DNA of 64,000 bases from Antitrichia curtipendula (GCA_951230915.1 OX579640.1:11862981-11926980); one strand, 5' to 3'. Shown: positions 23,701 through 36,898, counted from the stretch's first letter. The notes: generated by a model from the letters alone, not told the origin. Program-made: numbers and translations.

Positions 23701-26700
23701 GTCTGCATGCAACCTTTTAGGGAGCCTCCCGTGAGAAGTGAGGTACAGAGATTTGTGATTGACCTTGTGTCCATGCAAGAGACATATTGGCAGGGAGAGT
23801 TAGGTTAAAAATTTCTCTACGGATACTAGGTTCTGAGAAATTATCTTTTTGTTCGATTCCACAGATGAAGCTGCAAGTGTACGCCCATGCCGTTGAAATT
23901 GGACATGCACGTATAAGTAATTGTACATCAAATGGAACTCCTCACAAACGTACTTCCTCCTCGCCCTCTCAGGCATTTAGGTATTAATTGTCTTGCTGTC
24001 CCCTTCTTCTATTTTCTCAAATTTAGACAGCACTGAACTTCTTATGTACTGATAATCTGCTCAAATCTTATGGGAAGTGTCTTATAAAATAAGTAGTAAT
24101 GAAAATTGTCTTTATTGCTGTACCTGATGTTACTTATTTTGGCTACGATAGATCATTTATTTTGTATATGACTCCATTTCTTTAGAAGCATGTTGCTATA
24201 TGTACTTCCTTGACGATGTAATTAAAGTAAGAATTATGGTGTTTATCAAGTATTTTGAACAGGAATCCCTCAGGTCGTGTAGAATTTCACTTCTTGTACT
24301 ACTTCAACCGCTGTGAGAAAACAAAAGGTAAGATGGTATATTTGTCTTAAATTTAGAATTTTGAGTTATGATACTTGTAAGACTCAAAACAGTGTAGGGA
24401 TAATTTGATGTTGCTGGTAATGACATTTTGAGAGAGCATTGAGTTACTAGATTTTTTACTAAGCAGTCGAGCCCATTGAGGAATTTGATTTCACTGAGGT
24501 CTGTCGCTTAGATGTTTTTCATGATGCAAGCTATTGAGAAGCATATCTTCGGAAAGTTTTCAGTATTTTGAGTATGCACGTGTATGTGACAAATTCGTTG
24601 ACCTATTTTTGCAGTGATGGAGTATTTTTCATGCCCATTTTGTTCAGTACGATGTTCCACATTCAAGGTTATCTTCTTTCTTCTCTTCTTTTCTAAGCAG
24701 ATGCGAAGAAATTTGCTACTGCAGTTGCTCAGGGAATAATATTTTATTCCAGTGTTCTACGGGTGATATCGTATCTGTTAATGGCAGGAGATCATATCTT
24801 ATTGTCTATTTGGAGGTCTCTACATTCTTGAGGGTGACACTGTTAAATTTCTACTGTATACCCAACATAGTCACACCTTTTCGTATTCGTCTGCTTGCTC
24901 AGAAGATAACGACGACTTAGTTTTGTCGTTTCCTTTCTATATCTATTTTATATCTCTTTTGTTCGTATCCACTTCTATGCAGGGGCTACGATGTCATTTG
25001 AATTGTTCACACGATTTATTCAATTTCGAATACCTGGTAAATGTTTCTCTACGGTCTTTCCGTTCCATTACTTTCGGTCTACCCTATAAATGAGCACGAA
25101 GGGCAGCATGGTATGTTCGGATGTTGCCATATGCCGTTGCTCATGTCCTATACTGGTTTCCCCTGTGAAGCATTAATTGAGTATGCATTCTGACTCTAAA
25201 ATTAAAGGGGCCTTTCAATAATTTGTTTTTGTCTTGCCAGCCAAATGCAGACGTACCAATTGTAAATGTTACCTGTCGGACAGATTTGCTAGGGCCTGAG
25301 GTTAATTTCAAACGCCCGTCCCTGGTCCATTCTATACTCATTGAAAATGCCAGTTGACCTTAGAGATTGTTTTTCACTTACTGTACTTGATGTCGATCTC
25401 CGATCATCTTTTGTTCCAGTTCTTGCAAAATGCCGTTTGTTGTAAAATCTTGCTTATTTGCATGGCAAATGTATGCTTTGGCTGTCTTTTCGATTTGATA
25501 GGCGAAGATTAAATAAACACTAGAGTTTAAATTGCGATTTGTGATCAAGCACTCTGTTCAGTTGGAACTGATTAGGGATAAAGAAGATTGAGATACAGAT
25601 GTAGCTAATTTCATTTGTCTGAACAGGGCAATATTCAAGAGCTAGAACCAGATCTGAGGACTAAAAACTGGATGTTTTGGTGAGCTCATGGATTCCTTCT
25701 GTTTGTTTTAGCGTACCAGTTTGAGTTCTAGCATTTATTAGTGAAGAAAGAGTGGAAATTGTGAGGATTCGTAGCCTACATCTACTACTTGGTATTTCTC
25801 CTTATCTAGTTAAGGTCTAGAACCATACATGGATTAGGGTTCATTCTATTTCACTTTCTGCTTGTCCTGGATAAATGACACAAACTTTGCTCGAAGTATC
25901 AAATATATAAATTTGCCCCACTTTAATGACTGAAAATAAGATTTTATTGCACAGGTCACGTAGGCCCTTCTCAAAGATTTATGGCAGCATTCCAAAGGTT
26001 CACCCTTTACGTGGGGAAGGTGGTTACCTTCCAGGCCCGATCAGTCAGGATCACTCTCATGGAGTTACCAGTACTGATCCTGCGAAGTCAAGTGAGGACA
26101 ATTCAGAGAGGTTTCAGAAACAAGCCATGAAGGGAGAAAGGAGGGATGGAAGGGTGGTGTATGGAGACGTTCCTGGTCTCTCACCTGTAAAACGACAGAG
26201 ACTTGAAGGACATGATTCTGCTGAAAAAGAAAGTTTGAGGGCCGGAGTTTGTGCAGCGGCATCTGCAGCCACTTTGGATGAAATTGGCGCACCACTCATG
26301 ACTGCTAACTCTATTCGACTGCGTCCGGAGAGGAATCGACTAGTGGCAGCAGAACGTGCAGAGGCTCGCAAGTATGTGACTTGTCTGTTCTCTGCAGAAA
26401 TTGTTATTAAAGCAAGCTTATGTTTACTAATCTAAAAATATTGCATGCAAGGGAGGGACACAAATATTAATTGCTTGTCAAAGTGAAGAGTGTTGAGGGC
26501 ATCACTGAGGCACTTCTACGCCGCTGTTTTGGGACATCACATGCCTTTGTGGAAGTTGATTTTCGTGAAACTCATCTACAATGGAGGGTATTTACAGGAC
26601 TGGCTTGAGAAATATGATGTTAAGAATAGTATTCTGGAACTTGGCTTATAATGCGATTATTCACTGACTTCATGCGATGACTGCAGTCGGCTCCTCCTTC

Positions 26701-28379
26701 AAAAACGTACATTTTTCCACTCTCACACTGCTCAGGTACTGGAATAATTGCAGTTTTATATAGTATCTAGCTTAACTCTGGCAAGTGTTGCTTTGTTTCG
26801 TATTTGTAACATAATTTCTGCATAATCTGTAACACACATGGATTTAGTTTATGTTGATGGATGGTTAATATTATTTGACACTCGAAGCTGAGACTAGGAA
26901 GTTCTGGTACCTCATTGCTTTCATTGTGTGTTCCTCGTTTCATTTTCGGAATCTATTTTATGATCTGACGTTCCCTCTTTCATTTCCTGTCAGCCAATGG
27001 GACTTGAAGAGCTGCTCTCTGACAAGGACAGCGAAGATGAACTCGATGAGGACCTGGCCACGGTAGAGGATCGCCGGGTATTCTTCTTACTGTCATCCTT
27101 TTGGCTCTCGCTTAGGATTGTAATAATGCGTGGTCTTTATGAAATTGCCTCTTTGTCAATTTATTCTTTGGCTTCATTTTCCTGTCCCACTTGCGCCTTG
27201 AATGCAGGTAAACAAATTGGGAAGAAATGACATCCCGGAACTGTTTTTGGATGCCAGATAGTTTGTTCTGTACCTTAGACTAGCGTTGGAAAAAAAATTG
27301 ACCGAATTGGAACATAGAATCTCTAGATTGAATTCCAATGTGATATGCTTTTCAAGTTTGTCATTTTTTGTTTCGGGTTTCTACTTGCAACTGCAGATGC
27401 TTGAAGATTTTGTGGATGTATCTTCGGATGAGAAGGACATCATGCATCTGTGGAATTCATTTGTGCGAAAGCAACGGTACTTTTCTAACACCTCGTTTCT
27501 AATTACTGTTGATTGTGCCTTCGAGAATGAGTTAATAGTGCTTAGTTTGAACTACCTATATTCGTGATTGAATGTATAAAGCGGAATTATGTGCTAATGC
27601 AGAGTTCTTGCCGATGGTCACTGCGCATGGGCATGTGAAGCTTTTTCTTTACTTCATGCAGCGAAGTTTTCAAGCAAACCGTCATTAAGAAGGTGCGTGA
27701 TCTGTGTCTTTTTCAGCCTTCATCCCTGAAGGACCGCGCAAGCAAATTCTGGTTTCTAGGTTTTAATAATTTATTTGAGGCAGAAATGAGTCAATGTTGT
27801 TTTATTTTTTATTTTATCCCCCCAAAATAAGGGTAGCCTAGGCCAAAGCACGGTCAAATCACTAAATTAGAAATGAATGAAGGATTATAAATGGCTTTTA
27901 ACCCAGTACGGACACCGAGGACTGAAATTGTCCGGTAAATGACATTCAGGGAAACTCTTGAAACAAAGAAGGCTCCTATTCATGCAGGAATCTGATGGTT
28001 TGGGGCTGACCACTTTGTGATAGGGCCGCGTCTTTTCAGGGTTAAACTGGTTGTGAGCCTGAAATTTGCAATATCTGCATATTACCGACTAAAACTCTGC
28101 CTGCTCACTGGATTCGCTCTTTGCTTGTAGAGTGTTCTTTTTACCTTGAATGTGTATCTCACCCATCATAAAACTTTGTCTGGTCAATGGATTTTCTCTC
28201 CTGTTTTTGGAGTGTTCTCCTTACCTTATGTGTACCTGACCTATCATTTATTTCTCTGTCCTTGCAGGTGTTTCATGCTGTTTCTTATTAAGCTTTGGAA
28301 CCATCATCTTGTGGACGGGGCCACTGTTGATAAGTGCCTCACTGTGGTGGACTCGTACAAACCGCCAACAGAAAGTTGA
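20785..28379 (+). CDS. EMF2: EMF2-type SUZ12 homolog, PRC2 subunit with VEFS box (20 coding exons)
   Basis: Exons: 20785-20979, 21592-21647, 21840-22002, 22120-22149, 22395-22545, 22696-22740, 23165-23442, 23674-23742, 23865-23980, 24263-24327, 24615-24667, 24983-25036, 25241-25300, 25627-25679, 25955-26371, 26687-26735, 26994-27077, 27397-27476, 27603-27692, 28268-28379. Phases agree at every join and give 739 residues (Arabidopsis EMF2 is about 630). Family landmarks: SLALYRQPLDLYDRI, then PVFLQRCLNYKIQA near residue 66; VVWSKLSMASL; a C2H2 zinc finger C396-x2-C399-x12-H412-x4-H417 followed by DLFNFEYL; a variable linker of about 139 residues (exon 15); and the VEFS box from about residue 603 (LLLQKRTFFHSHTAQPM, DFVDVSSDEKDIMHLWNSF, VRKQRVLADGH, IKLWNHHLVDG). 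Plant SUZ12 homologs scaffold the H3K27 methyltransferase in the nucleus, the VEFS box binding the E(z) subunit. The short exons 4 (10 codons) and 6 are the least certain. A start at the second ATG (20818) is possible. Confidence 0.93.
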
Positions 28380-30777
28380 AACGGGCCCTTTGCAACAATG
28401 ATTATTGAATTTGGAAATTTTCTCCTTTTTCCAAATGCACTCGATTCTCTTATCACTTTTAGGGTCAAGTTTCATTGTATGTGTCAAAATGATCCTTTAA
28501 GGAACTTGATACCCTGCCAAATGTGGAATTACAAGTCCATGGGAAACGTCCAAAGTCTAGGACCTCTTTCGGTTGATTTTCAGGATCAGGATTAGATTGA
28601 TCGTAGGACTGATTTGAGAAGACCATTACTTCGGTCGCTGATTTTGATATGGGTGCTGTCCCAAGGGTCACCCAACACAGCTTTATTTTCATGGTATCTT
28701 TTGATGGTTGAAAGGAGCAACCAAGCATCATTCATTGAAGTAGGAATTTGTTACATTCTTTGGACACGTGGTTCAATAATACTTGTACAGTGCCCTTTGT
28801 TTCTCAACCCTCGTGACAAATGTTTGCTTGATCTTGAATGTCTTCTACCTTGCGTCATCTTGAGTTAATGGAAGCTCTCTGAAATTTCCAGCGAGAAAGA
28901 AGACCAATGTCCGACGATATGGAAAACTAAAATAAAGGTTGACAACGTTGAGGTTGATTACGTATATTTCCGCAGTGATGCGGGTGATGTCATAATTTCG
29001 GCGGCAGCGAGGATATATACTGTCAAGCTTAGGAGGTAAGCTTGGAACCTTCCTCGACTGATTTGTAAAGATTCAAGGCCATGCCAGGTACTAGCGAGAT
29101 TACCAACTGAGTCGAGTTCCATTGCTTGATGATACTAATGTGCCTCATTGAACAGAGGCTGCTTAACTAGCTAGAATGTGTGCAGTGCAAGCCTGTCATT
29201 CGTTTATTCTGTCCACCCTAGACAAGGTCAAGAAACTATGGGTACGTGAGAGTGGTCTTGGAAAGATGGCTATAACGAGGATGTCCATCGTGTGTATCAT
29301 CTGTAGTTCGAGCGTTGAAGAAGTAAAGCATCAGACTTTCCCGTGAACACTAAAGCATTTTGAGGTGAAAGTGGTCTTGGAAAGATCCACTGATTAAAAT
29401 GCCTTGCCAGGCCAGTGTGAGACTATCAAATGTGAATCAAGTCCCCTTGCTTGAATTTATGTAAACTGATGTGCCACATTGTAGAGCGAAACTGCATAAC
29501 TAGCTAGAATGTGCCCAATGCTACCTATCAGGCATTATTCTCTCCACCAGCAAAGATCAAGAACCTAACGTAGGTGAAAATTGCTTCGAAACCAACAAGC
29601 TGGATCCAGATGACGATAGACTTGCTCGGCTGCCAAGTTGTGTTAGCCTTAGTTCGATATTGAATCCTTCGTTGCCAATGTAGATACTGACTTGTGCTGC
29701 TCCACAAGATGGTGAAGAAGACCGTCAGTCACCTCTTGGGCGACCTTCTCCAATAAGTGATTAGGGCAATCACTTCAACGATGAAATCAGTGCCTTCCAA
29801 AGCGAGTGCTCCTTCCCACGTCAATCGATCGCGGATGTCAATATTAAGCTCTCTGCTCTTCCACTCGAGTGCAAATCAGACGCATTGAAATCCTCTGTTG
29901 CGGACCATGACCGAGCTTCAATCCATTTTCGAGTACCTGATCTCACTTCAAGAGATCGACAGGTACCCCGCTAGCTGTTTGAAAGTTGAAGACAGCTACG
30001 GATACAATTCAATGCATCGCAGATAGTATGTACTAATTACAGGAGTCTCTCTACCGGCGGGTTAATTCGCTACTAGGCCTGTACTGTACAATCTACGAGT
30101 ATTACACTACAGGGATGAGGGTACTAACATACATTATTACAATTTCCAGATGATATAGCAGCAGTTAGTGGCGTCACAGACACTATGATACAAGAGCAGA
30201 AGAGGACTCCATGCTCAACCTGACCTTCTATGGTAATGCACATTGGTGGTATAGTGCTAATACTTCTCTATAATCTCGGCCAAAACCATTGGTAGCAACT
30301 GGTCATTGATGTGACAGTCTATTGTATCTACACTGTGTCAGAGTCAGTGCTAAATCGGATATATGTTGGTCAAAACAGGTTGATCACTCTGTCTCTCACC
30401 TATCATGTGCGACGATGAATCTAAAACAGTTGGTACACTTTCTAACGGTCATTTCTAATGGAACGCCTACTGAATCTACACTCTCGGTTAACGTCAGGTA
30501 TCCGGCCTTTCGGAATCAGGAAGTAAACCGACGCCGACACATCAAAATTGTGGGAGTCTGATACGGCAACGACTGAGTTTCTGCTTTACAGACGTGGGAC
30601 GGCTGCTGTTGATCGAGCTAGATGACACCAGTCCCTCATGAAAGAGAAAGTGATATCTAGACCAGTTTCATCAGAAAAGTCGGAACTGCCTTTTCTTCCA
30701 CTGGTCGGCCTTAGGCGTGGTAAACTTCCCATGACCCACAATGCCTCCACCACGCAATGGCTGCGTCGTCGTCGTCC
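28380..30777. other. Spacer between the convergent EMF2 and VQ genes
   Basis: Follows the EMF2 stop and precedes the VQ stop on the other strand, so it should hold both 3' untranslated regions. I recognise no further gene. A direct repeat lies at 29034-29590. Base composition is less AT-rich than the deserts on either side. Confidence 0.45.
29034..29590 (+). repeat. Imperfect direct repeat, ~330-bp period
   Basis: Two copies (about 29034-29272 and 29362-29590) share GATGTGCC/AATGTGCC, AACTAGCTAGAATGTG (about 29165 and 29498), then CATT---TTCTGTCCACC against CATTATTCTCTCCACC and CAAGGTCAAGAA against AAAGATCAAGAA. GTGGTCTTGGAAAGAT occurs at about 29252 and 29369. Confidence 0.75.
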
Positions 30778-32294
30778 TCATGATAGCATGAATGCTTGAA
30801 TATTCTCTAGCGCCACCATGGTCCCTTCAGACGAAGGCGCGTAGCCACCCAAGTAGCGTTGCCTCAGAATCGCATTCTGGTTTGTGAAGTGGGAAGGAGC
30901 GTCAGTGTGGCTGTCGAGAAAAGACTGAGACCAGTTCGCAGAGGCGGGTGAAAGATCAGGAAGACCAGCCATCGAACTGGGGGGAAGAAAACCTGGAATG
31001 GGAATAGGAGAGTTGATGTCAATATTGCTGTGGAACGGGCTGTATTCCTGATGCAATACCTGCTTCGGAAGTGCTTCCTGCTTCATTATTCCCTTCGGTA
31101 GCTGCGAAATGAAGGACTCCGTTAAGAAGTTGAACGAGTTGTCATTGAAAGAGAAGGAGGGCTCCGCCTTGACGTGCGAGAAGAGGATGTTGCTTGACGA
31201 CGCGTCAAACGGGGTGAACAATAAGTCGTGGCCGTCAAACTCGAAATTTGACAATGGGCTTCGCGGAGAATGGGACTGTTTCATCGCCAGGTCGCCGCCG
31301 CAAGGTTCTGAAGCCAGAAAAGAGGAGTCCTCTTCAGAGCTCGAGGGAGATGCACACTGCGCCACCTTCGACTCTGGAAAGACATCATTCAACACAGGTG
31401 CATCGGTAAGCACACTCTCTTGCCGATTGAAACAAAACGAACGGCAGTTGGGTCACAGAACGTCAAATTTACTACGTCACAGTTTGGGTCACAGAACAGC
31501 AATAATCTTCATTGAACAAAGACTGACCACAATCCTGAAGATGCAAGGATTTCGGATTCCAGTTGCGTGAAAGCTAAGAGAGTAAGTGTGAACGATGGTC
31601 AGAGAACCTAGTGAACTTGACTAGAGTTCATGGTAAACCCCGGTCTTTCCTAAAGTCACCAAGGTCGAGATCAATATATTGGCCTCTGAAATCATACAGA
31701 ATGGATACTGGAAAGTACTAAAAAGGAAGTGTAAATAGGTAATCACCTAGTGAGTTCGTTTAGTTGCATGGAATTTCGAAGACTGGAGTGAGGGGGATAC
31801 CAGAGATCGTCATGCATACCTTGTTGCTCAAGATCGGCGACAGCATCGACTAAGTCATTCTGATCCGATGCAGGTGCTGATGCTTTCTTGGCCGGCTTTT
31901 GCTTCAACCGCAAGCGCGTGTCGCTGGAGCCAGTAAGCTTCTGAACCAGGGACATGAAATCGTCTGGCTGCGTGTGGATCACCTTCGGGGAGTACGTGTG
32001 GATGATTATCGGGGGTCGGTACTGCACTTGCGGGAGCGGCAGCGGCTGTTTCCGGATCCGATGCGACTCCCTGCTGACCTTGAGCGGCGGTGATGTCTCG
32101 CTCACTTTCTCCTGCTTCCGAATTCCGAACTGGAAGCTGGAGCCGCCGCCGGCTTTGTGCTTGCCGGCGCCTAAGCTGCCACGAGTGGTGGCTCCCAAAT
32201 CCCCAGACTCATCCTTCGTCACCGTGTAGCACACCGAAGTAGGACTCATTGTGCAAGCAAGGCGAAGGTAGGAGCCCTCCTCACACGTTCCCAA
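30778..32294 (-). CDS. VQ-motif protein, MKS1-like (2 exons)
   Basis: On the minus strand exon 1 runs 32294-31747 and exon 2 runs 31414-30778. The donor is AG then GTGATT, the acceptor GAGAG, and phases match, giving 394 residues. RPPIIIHTYSPKVIHT leads into the VQ motif FMSLVQKLTG at residues 113-122, the family signature. Basic residues lie just before it, and Ser-Pro pairs (SPRSP and others) in exon 2 are potential MAP-kinase sites. VQ proteins are transcription cofactors; MKS1 bridges MPK4 and WRKY factors in immunity, so a similar nuclear role is inferred. The long Ser/Asn-rich C-terminus is not recognisable. A second in-frame ATG at 32249 may be the true start, because a TATAAG on the minus strand at 32333-32328 would put the transcript start near 32300. 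The gene converges with EMF2. Most angiosperm VQ genes lack introns, so the intron is notable. Confidence 0.88.
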
Positions 32295-33600
32295 GTGATC
32301 AAAATCACTTCCGCTAGTCTAGCACAACTTATATCGGACTCTCAGAATCCAGTTGCAGCAACCATCGCAAATCCGGCGGACGAATCGAATTGCTCAACTG
32401 CTGCCGGCCGACAGACAGACGTGATATTTCACTCAGCAACTTGGCCGACCACTAAACACCAACCGGTAACGAGTGCTGGTGTACGAGAAAAGCGGGTGCT
32501 GGCAGAATGATCCAAGTTGCATGGGTGATGGGTCACAGGGCTCACAGCTAGAGATGGAGTGATGAGATTGAAGAGTACTACGGCAGGGCGGCCTAGAAAG
32601 AGACGAAAAAGTGGAGACCCAAGAGGAGAGTGCAGACAGACTCGAGAGCGAAAGAGGTTGGTGCCTTTACTTCACCTAGCGTCCTATCTGCAGGCGAGTG
32701 GGTTTAATGGATCCTCTACGAGATTCTCTTTCTAGGGACAGACGCGGGTTCTGCGGTGGAGTATCCAGAGTTCACGAGGCCTTCGTTTTTCCCCCTTCCC
32801 TTGATGAGCTCCTTCATCACTTCCTTGCGCGCAATGGTGGATTATGTCAATATGTTTTACGGAGCTACCGTACTTTCTGCGCTGTGAACGGTGCTGCATA
32901 TTATAGGTATAAAATATATAGTCTCGCTCATCGGGTTGCCTTCATTACTAAAAGGGACATCCACTTTTTGCCAGTCAAGAGTCGAAAACGGAAGTTCGTT
33001 TTCCCTCCTTTACCAAAGTTGGCGAGACAGGGACGGATCCTGTGCTGGGTTCTTTTCAGTATTGTACTGCTATATGTATCGACCCGTCGTATCGTTACGA
33101 AAGTAAAATCTGGTACTGTACGAACTGAAGCCGATACCGTAGGTCTGTGCACTGTAGGAGGGCCTAGTGAGGGGCATTGCACGGTGAGTGCAGAACTGAT
33201 CCCAGAAGCACCGTGATGATGTGCTGCTGCTGCTGTAGCAGTTGAGGGGTAAGGTAATCGAATATGTTCCCTTCCGTCGGCTCATGAGTGAGGAGGGGTC
33301 CGTCTCCGTCGCGCGGAGGCTTAGAAACAAGTTCGATGACAAGCCTCTCCGACAGACAAGGCCATGTGGATTGTGAATGTGCCCTCCATGTGTAGAAAAT
33401 AAGTTAGGTCCGACATGGGGCGGCCTTCGCCTTCATCCTGGTTCCCTCTTCCCAGCCTGGCGAGGGACTTCACTGTCTGCTCACTTTTTGACAACGCATC
33501 CCCTCGTATGGCCCTTTTGAGTTGGCATTTGGGGTCGCTCCTTGGCTGCTTGGGATTCCCCGGCGATGGTGGAAGAAGAGATCTCTCCCTTCAGCCCCCT
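32295..33600. other. Upstream region of the VQ gene
   Basis: Relatively GC-rich non-repetitive DNA between the VQ start and the repeat desert, probably its promoter and leader. A plus-strand TATAAAATATATA occurs at about 32909-32921, but I cannot link it to a gene. The open frame at 32698-33216 (+) starts with a non-ATG codon and has no recognisable domain. Confidence 0.4.
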
Positions 33601-34224
33601 AACTAAAGTTAGTATGTGCTCTGTGCAATTGCCAGAGCCAAAAAAACAAACAGTAAAAGTAATTTCTTAATTTCTTAATTCATAAAAAAAAATTCGAAAT
33701 GCAAATATCTTTCACACCACTGAGTCCAAACACCACAAAACAAAGCCCATGCACCCTTCCTTGCTGACTCGGAGGACTTTCCAACAGTACCAAGAGTGCA
33801 ATTGGGGGACGCATGGTTCCGAAGACCTCGCTGTAACAAACAAAACAAACAAACTCATTTAAGTTATATAATATAAGGTATAGATTTTTTCCCACTTTAC
33901 TTACTATATTTCACAACATGATAGATAATAATTAATATTGCACCTAGTGTTTCTATAAAAAAAGATGTTGGGATTTAAGGTAAATTGTTTCTTTCAAAAT
34001 GAAAATTGTGTGGACAAAAACTTACCTTGTATAACATTTCAATTTTAGCATCAATTGAGAGAACCTTTTATCCTTCTCTAATTAAATATTTGGCAAGAGA
34101 TGCTGACGCCAACCTTTGGGTATAGTAAACAATTTTAAATTGTACAAATACTATGCTTTGACTTCTGTCCAATTACATCTTGTTTATTTCACAATGATTC
34201 TCTTGTAGTTTTTTGTTTTTTTAG

Positions 34225-34936
34225 TTAACCCCTAAAACCCCGAGGCCTTTTCTCCATCAAAACACACTCAAAACTGCCACTTCTAATTTTGTATTGTTGA
34301 TTTTGATTTTCTAAGTTTATATTTTGAATACTTCAGTTGAGAATCTAGGAAAAAAAATTCAAGAAAAAAATACTAAAATTTTACTCATTAAAAAATTGTT
34401 AAGTAGAAGTAGGTTCAAGATTGAAGGAATAACTAAATCGTTAATAGCTATAAGACAAAATTGAAATACCATAATCCCAACGGTGCGATTGTTCTAGAAA
34501 GCAAATTCAACCTTGTCTAAAAAAAAATTCTGAAAATTGTAAAAATTGCATTAAAAAATGAATCCTAAAAGTTATTTTTTCAAGAAGATGCTTAGATTGT
34601 CCGAAAAACTAAGATTGTCCATAACTTTTTCATTATTAGTCCAAATAGAATGAATCAAAGCTTCAAATGTAGACAAAAGACATAGATTTTGAAAAAAATA
34701 TTTAAGAAATTTATTTTGACTTTCTGTGATTTTTTTGTGCTGCTTGCCAAACTCTATTTTTGGCGTAATTTTTTCTCTCGGGCACCAATTGAAATAAAAA
34801 TTATATATCCACAAAGTTCTCGCAAAACCGCACAACCTTAAAAAATACCAAAAAAATTCTCTACAAATTGAGGTTACAGGAACCTACCCGGACCCAAATT
34901 GTCACCCGAGGGGACAAACGGGGTTTTAGGGGTTAA
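34225..34936 (-). mobile_element. TTAA-type element, 712 bp
   Basis: TTAA-CCCCTAAAACCCCG at the left, CGGGGTTTTAGGGG-TTAA at the right: 14 perfect terminal bases. It is a close relative of 58013-58589; both carry TCAAGAAGATGCTTA, AGATTGTCC and TATATCCACAAAGTTCT. Non-coding. Confidence 0.85.
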
Positions 34937-35037
34937 ATAGGTTTTATAGCAAAAGATTTTTTTTAGATTTGATAGCCAACAAAAAAAAGATGAACAAGTG
35001 CATATGTCCAAAAAGGGTTCTTTTGGTCATTCAGGGA

Positions 35038-35975
35038 TTAACCCCTAAACCATCAAATTGTATTTTTTTAGCAATATAGCAATTTTAAGCAACTCACTAT
35101 AAATGAATTTTTTTTTTTATTACTTGAAATTTTCACACAATATGCGGTTGAGGACTTTAGTTTTTTCTTTTAAGGTCCAAAAAACTTCATAACTTTTGAC
35201 TACATGGTTAAAAAGCTATTTCTATAATATGTAGTTTGTTTTTCTAAATAGGATAGGCAAGGCAAAACAAAATCACTTTAAAAATAATAAATAATAAATA
35301 AATCGGTTTTCTATATTTATATATACGTGGAAAGATTTGAATCATTCCATTTTGATTAAAAAGATGAAATTCATGAAGAGTTTTGGCTTGCAAGCAATTA
35401 TAGATTTTATACTCTAAAATAAACTTTGGAGTCCTTTATTTAAATCAAATTTCAATATTTTTGAAAAAAGTGAAATCAAAGGATGTAGAATGTTTATTAC
35501 AACATTGCAACAATTGGAAATGGCATTTTTCAATTCCATAACTAAATTTTTAACAGTTTAGTATTTTGAACCATTCTCTACTTCTTTCTACTTACTATTT
35601 TTTTCCTATATGTCGTACAATTCCAAATGATCTAAAAAATTTCGAGCATTTAGCCAAGTTGCCTTAAAGAATGAATCCAAAGAAGCACCACCGTTTGGGA
35701 CATTTTTTCATACAAATGTGACCTTGTGAAGTGCAGCTGCCCGATTTTTTGCAGGACCAATAAAAAGGATCTTTGTCACTTCAAATGCTAATATCTTGTA
35801 ATCTACACAATGAAAATTTCTGAATTTTTTTTCACATCTTCTCAAACCAGAATACTACAAGATGCTACAATCACATGTGTCCAAAAAAAAAATTCTAAAA
35901 TTTGGTACTTGTACTAGAAATGGAAGTTGTCGAGCGTTTTTGGTGAAAAATTATTCAAGGAACTTTAGGGATTAA
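35038..35975 (+). mobile_element. TTAA-type element, ~935-bp subfamily
   Basis: TTAA-CCCCTAAACCATC at the left and CTTTAGGGA-TTAA at the right. Same subfamily as 45918-46853 (inverted), 48316-48990 and 56406-57318. Shared words are TAAGGTCCAAAAAACTTCAT, CAACATTGCAACAATTGGAA and CTATATGTCGTACAATTCCA. Only about 100 bp separates it from the preceding element. Confidence 0.8.
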
Positions 35976-36898
35976 TATGACAAGAAAAATGAAGTGAAAA
36001 TTGTTTTAATATTCAAATGTTGCATTTGCAATCATATGATATTTCAAATTCAATTGTCATATACTAGAGTTTTCAAAAATAAAATCATCTCAATGGTTCA
36101 CCATCATAGGTTCACCCCCAAAAATGTTGTATTAAATGTACTATTTTTGTATTATAGTTTATAGTGGCAAGCTTGATTTCACTACATGTCTCATGTTTGA
36201 ATGGTACAAATCGGCAATGTGTATCTTCATTAGAGGCCATTGTGCAATTCTAAGAATTTATTACAAGGTCTCAAACAGTCTATAACATCATTATACAACT
36301 CCATATAGCTATTGAACAGAAAAATTAAATAATTAATAGTTCTTGAATAGAATTGAAATATGTCAATTCCAATAGAGAGATTGTTCTAACAAGCAAACTA
36401 AATCGACTCTACAAAGCTTCTTCTTTTTTAAATTGTAAAATTGAGTTCATCAACAAATAGAATATGTTGTGTTTTAGGTAGATCAAATTTGGTTGACTAT
36501 AAAAGAAGATGCTCCATAACTTCTACATCACTTATTCAAATGGAAAGAATAAAACTATAAAAGCTATCTTTATAGATCAAAACATATACTATAAGAAACA
36601 AATTTTTAAATTTTTGATTTCAACATTTAGAGGGGAGGAATAGTTGCCCACAGTTGTGCATTTTGAGGTTGAAGTTGCCAAACTTTTGATTATGCAACAT
36701 CAATTGGAATAAAAACTACATTACCACAAACTAGTTTAATTACATGTCTTCAAAAATAATTCTAAAAATCACACCAAGAATTGAGATCTTAGAAACCTTG
36801 TACCCATACTTGTATTTGTTTTGAAGGAGAAATGATTCTTTGTGGGTTAAATCAAGGATCATAGACATGCTTCCGATAATTGTATTTAGCTTGTGGTC
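35976..36898. other. AT-rich spacer
   Basis: Some sequence resembles interiors of TTAA-type elements (for example AAGAAGATGCTCCATAACTT near 36505), but no bounded ends are visible. No gene. Confidence 0.35.

Noticed and set aside
26482..26590. Open stretch VKSVEGITEALLRRCF between two EMF2 exons, first read as an exon
   Set aside because: Its only plausible acceptor leaves the wrong phase. Joining 26371 directly to 26687 gives AEARNRLLLQKRTFFHSH, which matches the family, so this stretch lies in an intron.
31109..31570. 153-codon plus-strand frame overlapping the VQ gene
   Set aside because: It is antisense to the second VQ exon and has no domain of its own.
32698..33216. 172-codon open frame on the plus strand upstream of the VQ gene
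   Set aside because: No recognisable domain and a non-ATG start. It is likely chance in less AT-rich DNA.
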